DNA of 64,000 bases from Thozetella sp. PMI_491 (lineage: Eukaryota; Ascomycota; Sordariomycetes; Chaetosphaeriales; Chaetosphaeriaceae). The stretch covers positions 620,001-684,000 of the forward strand of contig MU270027.1 in NCBI GenBank assembly GCA_021432635.1, written 5' to 3'. The notes under the pieces are model-generated. The model did no database searches. It worked only from the letters and a program-made list of their open reading frames with translations, and was not told the DNA's origin. Positions 47,899-58,737 of the stretch are shown piece after piece. Position 1 is the first letter of the stretch, and each line of letters starts with the position of its first letter. A program made the position numbers and the translations under genes.

Positions 47899-49698
47899 AT
47901 GAAGAGAAAGGCCGAGGTAAATGCCCTCATGGGCCCTCGAAAGAAACTCTACAGCGATTTGTCCGGAGTAGAAGGTGCGTTGGAACCGTTTTGTCTTCGT
48001 TCTTACTCCGATCTAACCGCCGAACCAACGCAGATTCTCTTGCAGACAATACATATGACGCAACATCCATAGGGGAAATCGCCTGGGACCCCGAATTAAA
48101 AGACTCCCAAGATGACAACGAGTCCCTGTTTAGCGAGACAAGCCACTCTGCCGCTTCGAACGAACCACCCGCACATACCGCCGCTACCTCGATAGCAGCC
48201 TCGACGACCTCACGAGCCGGGCGCAAATTCCCTTCCGACTTGAAGACTATTCAATGTCCAGAGCCCGGCTGCAGCAAGACGTTCAATCGTCCTGCCCGCC
48301 TCACAGCGCATCTTCGGTCTCACAGCAATGGTCTGATCCTCAAAATCGTACCTGGTCTTCTCCTACAGTCGCGCTGACCTGAACTTGTGCAGATCGCCCC
48401 TTCAAATGCAAACAGCCCGGTTGCGACAAATCGTACATGGAAGAGAAGCATCTAAGACAACACGTCAAGGGCTCGCACACTCAGGAACGCAAATATGTTT
48501 GTGAAGAACCTGGCTGCGACAAGTCCTTCTTGACTGGAACCAGATTGCGGCGCCATGCCGCCGTGCACGAAGGCGCCAACCGATTCCGATGCACTGGCTA
48601 CGAAGGCTGTGACCAGAGCTTTCGCAAGCATCAAACTCTTCAACGGCACATACGAACGGTACACCTCGGGCAAAACCCTTATATCTGCGCCACCGACGGC
48701 TGCGGCGAGGGATTCGACTCCCCAAACGCAATGAAGAGGCATGTGGAGCGTGAGCACGGCGAGCCCAAGTTCTGGTGTGACGAGTGCGAGGACGAAGGTG
48801 AGGACGGCAGCAGGACTGGCTTCACGACCCTGCAACTTCTCCAAGCCCACGTTCGCGAGATGCATGTCGGATGCCCCTTCTGCGACAAGAAATGCTCTGG
48901 CCAGCGGGACCTGGAGAAGCATGTCGACGCCTTGCACAGCGGCAAACCGCCCGAGGATCGCAAGCCAGTTGAGGATCGCAAGACGATTGCCTGTACGTGG
49001 GAAGGCTGCCCCAAGAAATTTGTCAAGGTAGCCAACTTGAACGCCCACATCAAGACTGCGCATGAGGGCCACCGTTTCGTCTGCGGGCAAGTCGACACTT
49101 TTGACTGGAGCGAGGACATTGCCGACTGGAACTGGATGGAGGAAGGCTGTGGAGAGTGAGTTGCTGCTTCTTGCCACTGCTAGCAAATCTCGCCGTTCTA
49201 CTAGACTAACGATTCTTTAGTGCCTTTATCAGCAAGATGAAGCTAGAGGAGCACATCCGGTTTATCCATCTCGGTAAAAAACGCCCTCCGACAGTATATC
49301 CCGACCCGACGAGGGATGCAAATGCTATCAAGGACCTGTCAGGCGCCACCAGTTCCAATAAGCGGAATCTTCTTTGCACGGAGATTGGGTGTAGGGCCGG
49401 CTTCATTCGGTACCACGACCTTAACGTGCATGTGCAAAAAGTACACAACAACGGGCACCGCGAAAATGACATTGAGACACTGGCTGTTGCTACGCCAGAG
49501 CAGTCTCTAATGCCCGTGGATCCTCAGCTACATCCTGGAGGTGCGGATTTCGGTACCGGCATCAACGATGAGGCGTTTTGGTTTGGAGGGAACATAGCCG
49601 AGGAACCGAGAGAGGACTCCTTTGAGCGAGACTTGGCTGACATGAGAATGCTGATTGATGTGGATGCCCTGGTGAGTGATGAGCGGGCGGGCCACTAG
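47899..49698 (+). CDS. PZF1: Transcription factor IIIA, C2H2 zinc-finger protein
   Basis: Four exons, 47899-47974, 48034-48330, 48393-49155 and 49221-49698, encode 537 aa. TFIIIA binds the internal control region of 5S rRNA genes, and 5S RNA itself, to start Pol III transcription. The chain of C2H2 fingers starts near residue 100 with CPEPGCSKTFNRPARLTAHL. It runs through CKQPGCDKSYMEEKHLRQHV, CEEPGCDKSFLTGTRLRRHA, CTGYEGCDQSFRKHQTLQRH and later fingers, with a gap before the last (CTEIGCRAGFIRYHDLNVHV). I count nine or ten, as expected. The spacer with WCDECEDEGEDGSRTGFTTL breaks the regular spacing, also seen in fungal TFIIIA. The short first exon gives a Lys/Arg-rich start (MKRKAEVNALMGPRKKLYSD). 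The second intron uses a weak GTCTGA donor, fixed by the finger linker HSND|RPFKC. Confidence 0.92.
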
Positions 49699-49994
49699 AG
49701 TTGTCATGGCAAGGGAAAAGCACGGCGTTGTGACTTAGATCGAAATATGATACCCCAATGTTACGATAACCACCACCTGGAAGGGAAATCAACATAACAG
49801 AAGAGACTCGAGAGCGTATAATTGGCTGGATGTGTATGGTACGGGAGACAGCCCCGAGGGTCTACTAGAGATGAACCATTACGACATTCCTCAGAACGTG
49901 CAACTACAATAGTAAATAATGAAAACATCACGCATGAACTGTTTTCCTAAACGTTCTGTACCGTTATTACGAAGCGTGGACTAAGAAGATGCTG

Positions 49995-50669
49995 CTAGTA
50001 TTCGTCGTCGTCACCCCCGTAGTTGCCGCCTGAAGACTTCTCTTGGCCCTTCTTCTGCAACGAGCCGCCACCGAGAAACCCCTTCGCTTGGTCCAGGATC
50101 CTTCCCGAGATACTGTCATTCTGGTTGTTGTTATTGTTGTTGCTGTTACTGTTGTTGTTGGACCTCGTACCGTACGACTTGTTGTCGGACCAGTTGGGAT
50201 TGTCGTTCTCGGCATCGTACGAGGAGCCGGTGTTGCCGGAGCCGAAGGTATCATTATTGCCCTTGCGACTCTGCGCGCCGCCGGAACCGCCCGAGTTATA
50301 GTCGAGATTGTCCCCGCGGTCGAAGTCAAAGTCGTTTCTGTTGGTCGAGGTCTGTGCGTCATAGTCGACACCCTGAGTGCCACGGTTGCCGGAGCTGCGG
50401 CTATTGCTATTGCCTGTGTTGCTGCCGTAGGCATCCGATCCGCGGTTGTTTCCGTAACCTCCATTGTTGTCCCGATCCTGAACACGTCGTGGCTGCGAGA
50501 GAGGAGTGTTAGATGGAAGCCAATGGCGGGAAGTTGGGTCTATTTGATCGTCGACTTACCGCCTGGTTGCCACCTTCGTAGTTCAGCTGCCCGGAGCGAT
50601 TAGTATAGAACCAGCCTCGGGCGGTGGTCTACATACATCATCGTTGTCGTTGTTATTATTGTAGGACAT
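49995..50669 (-). CDS. Asn/Gly/Ser-rich small hydrophilic protein
   Basis: Three minus-strand exons, 50669-50637, 50586-50560 and 50492-49995, encode 185 aa. All introns are phase 0, with GTATGT and GTAAGT donors and GCAG acceptors. The product has no hydrophobic core: MSYNNNNDNDD at the start, then repeated Asn, Gly, Ser, Asp and Arg, with YGNNRGSDAYGSN, FGSGNTGSSYDAENDN and RSNNNSNSNNNNNNQND. It ends with one short predicted helix (ISGRILDQAKGFLGGG), then a Lys/Gly segment and GDDDEY. The composition resembles stress-induced hydrophilins, which is an inference. I did not recognise a named family. A longer frame on the same strand has Thr/Ala-rich composition and is rejected as a shadow. Five copies of a heptamer lie just upstream. 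Confidence 0.72.
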
Positions 50670-52077
50670 GATGTAGTTCCTGGTTTGATAAAAAAGAGAA
50701 ATAGGCAGAAGATAGGCCCAAGGCTCGTGGTTCGTGGTTCGTGGTTCGTGGTTCGTGGCGTCTGGGACGGATGCTTCTACAGGTCCTGGCCTAGGATGAG
50801 GAAGACACATTTTATATATGTGAACTGTAGCCTTTGTTACACTAAAGACGCTACCTTCGAATCCCCATGAATTCCGTCAGAGTCCCTTCCTGGCTTGCGG
50901 GGTGAAGGTGATCGTCCCTTTCCAACATCACGCAATCGGTGCACGCAGAGGGATCTAGGCCTCTCATGGAGCAGTGCCAAACTGTCCAGAACCTAGAGAA
51001 TCTACCTAGAACAAAGCATCATCTCGCCTGTACCCCCCCTCGTGCTGGCCCCTGACCTCGCCCACTGGTTGCATTCGGGGGGCTGCTTGCGCAAGCTTGG
51101 TGGGACTTGATCAAACCTGGCTACCTTTGGTCAAAGTTTCGACGGTAGCTCGGCCGCAGGGCGCGGGTGTCTGGAGATCAGCAGAGCGAGATGCAACTAG
51201 TTGATATGGCTCCTCGGTAGCGCATGTGCTCGCAATTCGACTCAAAGTGGTTCAATCCCTGCCGGTCTGGTTTAAGCTTGAGGGGAGGTGGGCGAGGGTC
51301 CGGGGAAGGAAGCTAGAGAGAGCCACGAGGGGCTGACTTTTAGCTTCCCGCAAGCGGCGGATTGTGTCAGCTCATGAAGTATGCCTGGGGGGGTCCGGCA
51401 TCAGGCGAGACGTACTATCGTCAACAAAGTTTCCCAGCCGTCCGCTAGAGAGAACCAGCGCGGCAGCATACGTCATATTGGCGAAGTCCCGCCTTCCAGA
51501 GGCATCCCCTGGATGTTCCGGGTACTTCAATTTGTGAAGTAAGCAAAAGTTAATGTCGCACTGATTCCCCGCAACCCATTGCCCGAACTGTTGCTTCCTC
51601 CCAGCTTCACGTACCACCCTGGCTTTTGTTTACATGCCCCTGTCTCGCCGTCTGTGGCCGTAGGTCAACTAGAATCACTTGCCACCACCACCACCACCAA
51701 TTTGCCATAATTTTGTCAATTCAAACACATTTTATGGCATTTTACCACATCATACACACCCAACGCAATGCGACACCGAATAAAATAGCTACCTAGCATC
51801 TTTCATTGTTCCCTACCCCAAAGGGCCACCAACGAACCTACTATGCCGCTTACGGGCTTTGCTCTCAAACCTAGCTAGACCCGAAGACTTTTGTTGTACA
51901 AATATCAAATGGGTATAAGCATTATCGCACCGCGAATCGTCTAACACGGTTGTACATTTGTCGCAGTCAGCTCCCCCGATCCCAGTGTCACTTATCCACT
52001 GTCGTCCAGACTCCTTACACCATGCTTGGAAAGTTGTCATACAGACACCGTCGTGGGAAAAAGCAGCGCAGAACAGG
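50670..52077. other. Intergenic DNA upstream of the Asn-rich gene
   Basis: About 1.4 kb with no supported gene. It includes a heptamer repeat (50724-50758) and six CCA triplets (51682-51699). A tRNA-like string near 51215-51270 is discussed under rejected items. Confidence 0.45.
50724..50758. repeat. Tandem heptamer (TTCGTGG) x5
   Basis: One variant CTCGTGG (50724-50730) and four perfect TTCGTGG copies (50731-50758) lie 55 bases upstream of the Asn-rich gene's start, on the 5' leader or promoter side. Copy number is likely to vary between strains. Confidence 0.85.
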
Positions 52078-54186
52078 TCAAAGACGGGCGTGATTCGTCC
52101 CGCTGTTGCCCACCAGCGCGCCGCTCATCAGAGGCTCTGGTGCCATAAGAGGGCCAGAGCCATATAGTACAGCTTGAACCCCACCCTTACTAGTCCACCA
52201 AGCGAGGAAGACGGGCACTTGCCAGGGATCCCATTCGCCGCCTGTGGCGAGGCCACAGAATCGCTCCTTTGCCACATTCCGCATCGTCGGATCCTGGATG
52301 GAGTTGAGGGCGATGGCTGTGGTGGTCAGCCAGTCCTCGAAGGACTCAGCTAGGAAGGGGAGCGCGTCGGTCATCGCGAGGATCAGGGTAGCCTTCTCGG
52401 AGAGCACGAGCTCGGCGTTGTCCCCAGGGAGCGGAGCCAGTGGCGCCTCGGCGGCTAGTAAAACACGCTGGTGGGCAAGTTCCATAACCGTCTCGCAGAG
52501 GCTGAAGTGGGACTGAAGCATGGCGTTCGGCCTTGAAAGGACTTTGATCAAGGTCTTGAATGCCAGGCGAAACTGGCGCGGCGACATGTGGATCGGAAAC
52601 GCGCGTAGAAGGCTATCGATGTAAAAGGGCACCAATGGGGCCGTAACCTGATCGTTTCCGGGGCACGAGACAACAGCTAAAACTGCTGCATTTGCAGCTT
52701 CAAAGAGGCGTTGCATGGGGGTGGAGAGCGGCCCGGTGGGATGGAGGTATGCCCTCGCTGGGTCGATGATAAGTGACTCTCTCAGCCGCGGGTCTAGGCT
52801 CAGGGGAAGGTGTTCCGCCGTTGTAAGATAGAAGAGATCCAGAGCCGCTTCCACCGGGTTGGCTGCAACGCGCATCGCGATAGGCTTGGTCTTTTGCAAG
52901 AAATGGGCGATAGCCTCTGGTGCGGTTGACAGCTTGTCAAGTGCTGCGAGCCGGACGTACTGATAGCCCTCGAAGGCATCGGACCCTTTGTGCGAAGATA
53001 TGAAGGTCAAGTTGCGTAGCACCATGAGCGCCTTGGTCGCAACAATGACGCTATTCTCGCGGGTGCCTAGGCCTCGGTCGACAAGTGCTCGCGTGATGAC
53101 GTCGGTCAGGATTGTGACTACCGACCAGAGCGTTCCTTTGAAGAGGGTCCATAGAGAGGCCCAAGTACTGTTCAAGGTCCGGGGTGTAAGAGCCACGGCT
53201 TCCAATGCGACATCGAGGGTGGAAAGCTTGTTCATCCGCCAGTGCAGCAAGATGTTCGCAGATAACGCGACCAGATCATCTAGGGTCTTGAGCACCAACC
53301 GGACGTCCTTAGCTGTCCTAATTGCATACCCTATGACTTTCGCCAAGGCTCCGAGGTGCATGACGAAGGGCTTCTGTTGATGCTTTTGGAAGTCCAAAAA
53401 CGAAGAGGAGGTGTTCGGCCAATCAAAGACAGCTCCATTTTGTGTGATACCGTGATCGATCATGGCGAGGACTCGTCCGTCATCTAGCCCATCAACGCCA
53501 GCCAGTGCCTGCATCGCCGAGGCAAGGAGGGCGTCAGAAGGAAGGCCGCCTTGGTATGGTATGGACAGGGTGGGAAACACAATCGTCATCGCGAAGACGA
53601 CAGCAGGGTTCCATTCAGGCGGTTCTAGATTGCTGGCGGCAAACTCTCGTGCGATGCGAAGCGCAGGGGCTTGAAGTCCATTCTCTATAAACCCCCTCTC
53701 GATAGGCGCGGGCGGCTCGTCCGGTTTGTTCTCAAATCCCGTGAGAAGGCCTGCGAGGACCATCAAGTCCTTGTATCGGCTAGGGGCCGAGGGACCTAAG
53801 CGTGGGTTTTGGTTCCACTGGTCACGGAGGCCTTGTGTGACGGCTTTTGCAAAAGCCTGGCAGCTCATGGGCAGATACGTCCCAGGCAAGTCGACCAAGT
53901 CCGGCGGGCCGGCGCGGCGACGCCCGGCGGCATAGGCGAACAGACCGACGATCCGATGCGACACCTGGAAGACAGTCTCTTGAGCGAGTGATCGCTCCCA
54001 TAAAGCCGGTGAGCTGAGGAGCTCTGCAGTTAAGATGCTGACATTTTGAGGGTTGTTGAGCGCGGCGAGAAGTTGCGCTGCCAGGCCGGTCAGGTCATCG
54101 GGGGACTGGATGGTATTTCTGTTGCGCAGCTCCCTAACTAGGTTGTTCAGGTACGTCCCCGTTACCGCCGGGGATAAGCCTGCCAT
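52078..54186 (-). CDS. PEX8: Peroxin Pex8, peroxisome matrix import
   Basis: A single exon encodes 702 aa. The N-terminus carries the fungal Pex8 signature: LAAQLLAALNNPQNVSILTA, then ELLSSPALWER. The rest is a long helical, HEAT-like chain with no other known domain. Pex8 sits on the inner face of the peroxisomal membrane. It links the docking (Pex13/14) and RING (Pex2/10/12) complexes and releases cargo from Pex5. The C-terminus is HARL, a PTS1 consensus variant ([SAC][KRH][LM]), which fits, because Pex8 carries its own targeting signal. The start is the first ATG. Divergent from a TMEM170-like gene. Family assignment rests on the N-terminal motif, length and tail; alternative: a related fungal peroxisomal protein. 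Confidence 0.85.
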   Translation of the reverse strand: MAGLSPAVTGTYLNNLVRELRNRNTIQSPDDLTGLAAQLLAALNNPQNVSILTAELLSSPALWERSLAQETVFQVSHRIVGLFAYAAGRRRAGPPDLVDLPGTYLPMSCQAFAKAVTQGLRDQWNQNPRLGPSAPSRYKDLMVLAGLLTGFENKPDEPPAPIERGFIENGLQAPALRIAREFAASNLEPPEWNPAVVFAMTIVFPTLSIPYQGGLPSDALLASAMQALAGVDGLDDGRVLAMIDHGITQNGAVFDWPNTSSSFLDFQKHQQKPFVMHLGALAKVIGYAIRTAKDVRLVLKTLDDLVALSANILLHWRMNKLSTLDVALEAVALTPRTLNSTWASLWTLFKGTLWSVVTILTDVITRALVDRGLGTRENSVIVATKALMVLRNLTFISSHKGSDAFEGYQYVRLAALDKLSTAPEAIAHFLQKTKPIAMRVAANPVEAALDLFYLTTAEHLPLSLDPRLRESLIIDPARAYLHPTGPLSTPMQRLFEAANAAVLAVVSCPGNDQVTAPLVPFYIDSLLRAFPIHMSPRQFRLAFKTLIKVLSRPNAMLQSHFSLCETVMELAHQRVLLAAEAPLAPLPGDNAELVLSEKATLILAMTDALPFLAESFEDWLTTTAIALNSIQDPTMRNVAKERFCGLATGGEWDPWQVPVFLAWWTSKGGVQAVLYGSGPLMAPEPLMSGALVGNSGTNHARL

Positions 54187-54737
54187 GGTGATGACTTGCG
54201 ATATTAAAAGTCTTCTGTTTCTCCCTTGCTTGTGGTCGGTAAACGACGTAAATCAGAAGATGACGAGTGACGAGGGACGGTGGGAAGCTAGGCCGAGCTC
54301 CCAAGCCGAGCTCGTGCCAATGGAATTCGACACCTCTTTGATCGTACCCAACCCACGGCAAGCAAAACAGGGTTCAGATTAGCACAAAAAGAAGTCTATG
54401 ATAGTCTTCTGTGAGGTGCAATCAATAATTACGACGAGACGAAGAAGTACTGCATAGAAAAAGGTGCGTACGATGGATTGTGCAAAGTCGTGGCTGCGGG
54501 TCGGGAAGACGCATCTTTGCCGAGGCATATGTAGGTATCCGAAAGAGGGCCGTGGCCATCGTTGTAAGCGACATATAGCGTCATGGAGCTCTCGGGGCCA
54601 TTTTTGTTGCTGCACCATCTCTTGGCTTAACCGAGCCTTATTCCTTGGATCAACATCTCAATACAATGGTCGACGCGACTGCCCGCAACCTTGAACACCG
54701 GGACGATTGCTAGCCAAGGCTCAGACTCGTCGCAACC
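54187..54737. promoter_or_regulatory. Divergent region PEX8 / TMEM170-like
   Basis: 551 bases between start codons. A CCGAGG hexamer (CCTCGG on the minus strand) lies at 54520-54525, 334 bp upstream of PEX8. This is the reported FarA/FarB core, but one hexamer is weak evidence. Confidence 0.4.
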
Positions 54738-55324
54738 ATGGAGCACCTGCTGTAAGCATCCAAGACGTCTATGCTTCCAACACTTGACACTCACAATTTC
54801 CCTCCTGACTGTTGTAGTGCCCGGCTCACCTCGCGCGACGACATCCCCGAAGGCTACCAACCACCGCCGTTCCCCTCTCTCCACTGGCCGCCCCAAGACA
54901 TCCAAGACATGCAATGGAACCTCTATCGAATCAGTGACATCTGGCGCTTCACGCTCCTATGGACTGTTTTCATCTATGCCGGCTTCCACCTCGGTGCCGC
55001 GGGAATCGCACTGCTGATGCAAGTCGGCAAGGGCAAGGAGCGATGGAAGTATATATGGACGGTGCCGTTTCTCTATGCCTTTGCGGCCGGCATCGAGGCT
55101 CTCTGTGCGGGGAGTGTCGTGGGTGCAATGTTGGTACCGCCCCTCCCACGGTGATGCGTTGGTACCATACTTGCGCGAGCAACGAGGCTGACAGCGCTGC
55201 CAGAGTCGGCGCAAGTTACCAGGCTGGGCGTTTCACCATGTCGACCTGGATACCTTTTATCTGGGGGTGGGTTAACGTGCTGGTCTTGATTGTGTCCTCA
55301 TTTACAATACAGGGTGGTCTATAA
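54738..55324 (+). CDS. TMEM170-family small integral membrane protein
   Basis: Exon 1 is 54738-54751 (MEHLL) and exon 2 begins at 54818. Exon 2 ends at 55122 or 55133 and exon 3 starts at 55206 or 55187, giving 145 or 155 aa. Both pairings keep frame; the shorter one aligns better with the family (GSVVVGASYQAG). Three hydrophobic segments are visible: FTLLWTVFIYAGFHLGAAGI, TVPFLYAFAAGIEALCAG and IPFIWGWVNVLVLIVSSF, ending IQGGL. TMEM170 proteins shape ER and nuclear envelope membranes in animals; the fungal role is unknown. The soluble N-terminus contains the fungal motif IPEGYQPPPFPSLHWPPQDI. The stop at 55322-55324 lies inside the coding end of the next gene. Confidence 0.82.
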
Positions 55325-56164
55325 GGTCTTGCGCGTTTCCTCGCCTTCCAGAGTCTCGACACCCGAAAGGGACAGCGCGACCGGATCTTGCAACTGAGAG
55401 ACGTCAATCTTGCGCAGGACCCTCGCCGGGTTCCCAGCAACCACGACGAAGTCGGGAACGTCTTTGGTAACGACGCTCCCCGCACCCACGGTTACCCCCC
55501 GACCAATGGTCACGCCGGGTAGAATCATGGCATTGCCCCCGATCCAACAGTCCGGGCCTATTCTAATGGGCTGCCCAGACTCGGGGCCGTTGGTACCGTT
55601 CCGGACAAAAGGATCGATAGGATGGGTGCCGCTGTAGAAGGAACAGTTAGGCCCTATCAGGGTGCGTGCCCCGACCTCGATGATGCATGTGTCTATCCAG
55701 ACACTGCCCGAGTTGACGAAGACGCCTTCCCCCAGCCTATCTCGTCCGTGAGCGTCGCGCCCAGCGAGCACCGGGGGAAGCCCAAGGCTGCACATACTTG
55801 ACATTGTATCCGTAATCAATTTTGGTGATAGGGCCCTCGACCCAGGGGTAATCGTCGAACAGGCTCTCGTCAGCTTCGGGGGATGGCCCCTCGGGAGGAG
55901 ACGGAGACGTGTCATTCACGATGCTGGGCACTGCATGTTAGATAGCGCGGGCTGCCGGGTTTCTCGATGGCACCTGTCTCACCCCTTCCATAGCTCGACC
56001 ATGGTCCGGCGAGACGCCTCTCCTGGGGCGGCGTTGAACCTGTCGCTGGCCGCTTTGCATCGGCGCCGGTCGGCTATGAGGTCGGAAGTAAATGCATAAT
56101 AGAGCTCCCCGCGCTCCATGCGGCGACGATTTTCCACGATATCAATAGACCTTAGGTCTACCAT
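55319..56164 (-). CDS. Maltose/galactoside-type O-acetyltransferase
   Basis: Three minus-strand exons, 56164-55983, 55923-55798 and 55736-55319, encode 241 aa. This acetyl-CoA:sugar O-acetyltransferase has a left-handed beta helix built from hexapeptide repeats, as in LacA, Maa and NodL. The N-terminal Mac domain shows RRRMERGELYYAFTSDLIAD and RRCKAASDRFNAA. The helix holds FYSGTHPIDP with the catalytic His, WIGGNAMILPGVTIGRGVTV and GAGSVVTKDVPDFVVVAGNP, all classical. Introns: GTGAGA and GTATGT donors, phases 2 and 2. The physiological acceptor sugar is unknown. The last coding bases and the stop TAG (complement of 55319-55321) overlap the coding end of the + strand TMEM170-like gene. Confidence 0.92.
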
Positions 56165-56973
56165 CGTTGCATTGGATTTCTAGCTCAGGATGTCTCTTGG
56201 TAGCGACTTTCTTGCAGTGTTTTGGTCCCAGTTTTAGCGGCCGGACGGGAGAGGAAGACGGAGGAGGAGCGTAAGAGGGGCTTGCCCGCGCTCGCCCCCC
56301 TTCTCTTCCCCTTTGCCGTAGGTAGGTGCCTATTGTCCGTTTCTTCTACACAGCACATAGACGGACGTGAAGAGAAATTAGCGCTAGTCGCATGGCCTAC
56401 AAGTCGAACGAACTGTCGAAATACCATCAAATTCGCTGCGAAAACGCCTCTAGACCTGTAGCATTCTTTTTCCTCTTGCGCTCTGCTCGCCTCTCTTCTC
56501 TAATCTGCTGCTGCCGATGTATTCCTAGCTTCTAGAATTCGCTCTTGTCCCGCCATTTCCCCCCCTGTCTCTGGCCTGGTGGGGCGCTGCAGGCGCTGGG
56601 CAGAACAATAGCAAGTGCGCCATCTCAGGGACCATTCAACGTCGCGCTAGACCCGCTTGCAGCAGCTGGTAGCCTTGTGTTGAAAAGAGCTACGACGGCA
56701 CTTGTTGCATCTCAAAGACAACGAACCAACGAATTTCGAGACACCCAGGCGATCCTTTCCTCGAACAAAAAAGATCCTGAGACCTCGATGGACTAGCAGA
56801 ATATACAGGTACCATTCAGACGTTGCGCGATCTGCGCTGTCTTTTTTGCACCGTCGACCAGCCTTCATCAGATTTTCGGAAACAAAGCGGCAGCCGTCGT
56901 CGGAGACGAGAAGGCAAGCGCGCGCAACAGTAGCAAAAGGTTCCTAGGGCGGCCCAGCAGCTAGTTCCTTACA
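56165..56973. other. Divergent intergenic region and STE14 leader
   Basis: 809 bases between divergent starts. No supported gene. The part near 56460-56560 is pyrimidine rich, as in fungal promoters. Confidence 0.45.
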
Positions 56974-58224
56974 ATGGAGGGAAATACCCAGTACTATGGC
57001 CACGCCGGCTCTGCAAGGTGAGCAAGACTTCCATCGTTCATCGTGATCCCAAGTTTGTCTTGAGCTTCTTCACTACCTAAGCCTCATTCCCTTCACTACA
57101 GCAAGACGTTGCCGTGAGCCACAGTCGAGACGCACCCACTCACTGTTCATACCTCACCGTCATCGATGACACGCACACCTCCCACCACGCCTCCCTCCTC
57201 CCTCGTCTCCGCCTCGTTGTCGCCGGTAGCTCCCCCAGCATCATCCACTACTCCAATGCTTTCCGCCCCTGCTGCCCGTGCTGCCGCCCCGGGTGGACAA
57301 GCCCGCAGGCGCTCGCGCGGTCACTTGGCGGCGATCAGCAGCGATGGCCGGGTTGTCCGTAATCCAGGCACACAGGCGACCTCGCACAGCGGCTCGGAGC
57401 ACGGCTTCTCCGGGCTGCCTCCCCTCCATATTAGAGCTACGGACGCTGACCTGACCCTCCCGCTGCTTAGTCCAGCAGCCATGCATGCCTCTCCAGCACA
57501 AAGCTCCGACTACGTCTACTTCCCACACCAGCCCAAGTCGCTAGCCGGCATAGCTGTGCGGGCCTTCTGCCTCGGCGGCGCCGCGGCAGCGGGGCTGCTG
57601 GCCGCTGCTTCCATCCTACTTTTCACGGCTAGCCCGGCCTGGCGCGTACCATTCTTCCTTGCGGCTCTGGCCTTGCACCACTTTCTCGAGTTTTGGTCGA
57701 CTGCTGCCTACAACACACGGGCGGCTGAGATAGGGTCCTTCCTGCTCACAGCCAACTGGCCCAGCTATGCGATTGCGCATGCCACCGCGACGGTTGAGTG
57801 CCTACTTGTGAGTCTGGTCTGGCCACACCGCTCATGGGCGCCTTTCCACTTAGGCCCGGTCTTGCTCGCCCTGGGGCTGGGGTTGGTGGTCGTAGGCCAA
57901 ACCGCCCGCACGGCAGCCATGATGCAGGCCGGCCCGAGCTTCAACCACATCATCCAGCACCGACGCCACGAGTCACACGTGCTGGTGACGACAGGCATCT
58001 ACAGCAAGCTGCGGCACCCAAGTTACTTCGGCTTCTTCTGGTGGGCACTGGGCACGCAGCTGGTGCTGGGCAACGCGTTTAGTTTCGTGGCCTACACGGC
58101 GGTGCTATGGCGCTTCTTCCGGGTGCGCATTCGGCATGAGGAGGATGTGCTGATCAGGTTCTTTGGCGACGAGTATGTGAATTACCGGAAGGCGGTGGGG
58201 ACAAAGATCCCATTGATACCCTAA
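56974..58224 (+). CDS. STE14: Protein-S-isoprenylcysteine O-methyltransferase
   Basis: ICMT methylates the C-terminal prenylcysteine of Ras, Rho and a-factor type proteins in the ER. The core frame runs to 58224. It contains several membrane helices (AFCLGGAAAAGLLAAASILL, VLLALGLGLVVVGQTARTAA), the signature HVLVTTGIYSKLRHPSYFGF and RIRHEEDVLIRFFGDEYVNY. The 5' end is unsettled. Model A starts at ATG 57166 without introns (352 aa, Pro/Ser/Ala-rich N-terminus). Model B starts at ATG 56974 (MEGNTQYYGHAGSA) with exons 56974-57017, 57102-57113 and 57309-58224 (323 aa). Both donors in B are GTGAGC and phases agree. I favour B slightly because the N-terminus looks coding, but the 12-nt exon is doubtful. 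Either way the conserved enzyme is whole. Confidence 0.85.
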
Positions 58225-58737
58225 ATGCAGCTATAGCGCCGGAGTCTTCCTGGGCCTTGCTGCTGAATTCCCACATCTTCCATCGTGTGGCTGCTCTACT
58301 CTAGGCTATCATTTGGCCTGGTAGCCCTGTACATTAATTAGCCCATGAACTTTGCGCTTGACGTTTATAAAGGGCCTTCTATTACGTCTCCACCACTGAC
58401 TGCGGTTCTATGCTGTGCCTCAAGTCTAGATATCCCGTGCTCTCAGGTATGCCCCTTACTATCCAACACTCCGTTACCAGTCAATCTCTCGTCCTCCAAA
58501 TCACTTCACTGTAAGCAAGATCACTTGCAGCTGAAAGATATCCCGGCTTTGCTTAGTTTACTCGCCAAAGGAAGTCATAATGGCCAGCTAGGACATAGCT
58601 GAACGGACTAAGCCATACAATTCGAGTCGGCTGGGGACCTATGACGCTTACGAAACGCCCTTCTTGTATTACGCGTAGCTGAGGTGTGACGATATGAGAT
58701 CTATATGTGGCTGCTCGCCGTGGATTATTTACAAAGT
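58225..58737. other. Convergent 3' region STE14 / DGAT1
   Basis: 513 bases between converging stop codons, AT-richer than the flanking genes. No supported gene. Confidence 0.5.

Noticed and set aside
49967-50485. 172-codon Thr/Ala/Arg-rich minus-strand frame over the Asn-rich gene
   Set aside because: It is a shifted frame of a low-complexity gene. The chosen frame has a proper start, two phase-0 introns and an acidic end.
51205-51275. tRNA-like string with a GGTTCAATCCC B-box match
   Set aside because: The T-arm beyond the two central G-C pairs does not pair, the D-stem is imperfect and no acceptor stem closes. I do not call a tRNA; it could be chance or an old relic.
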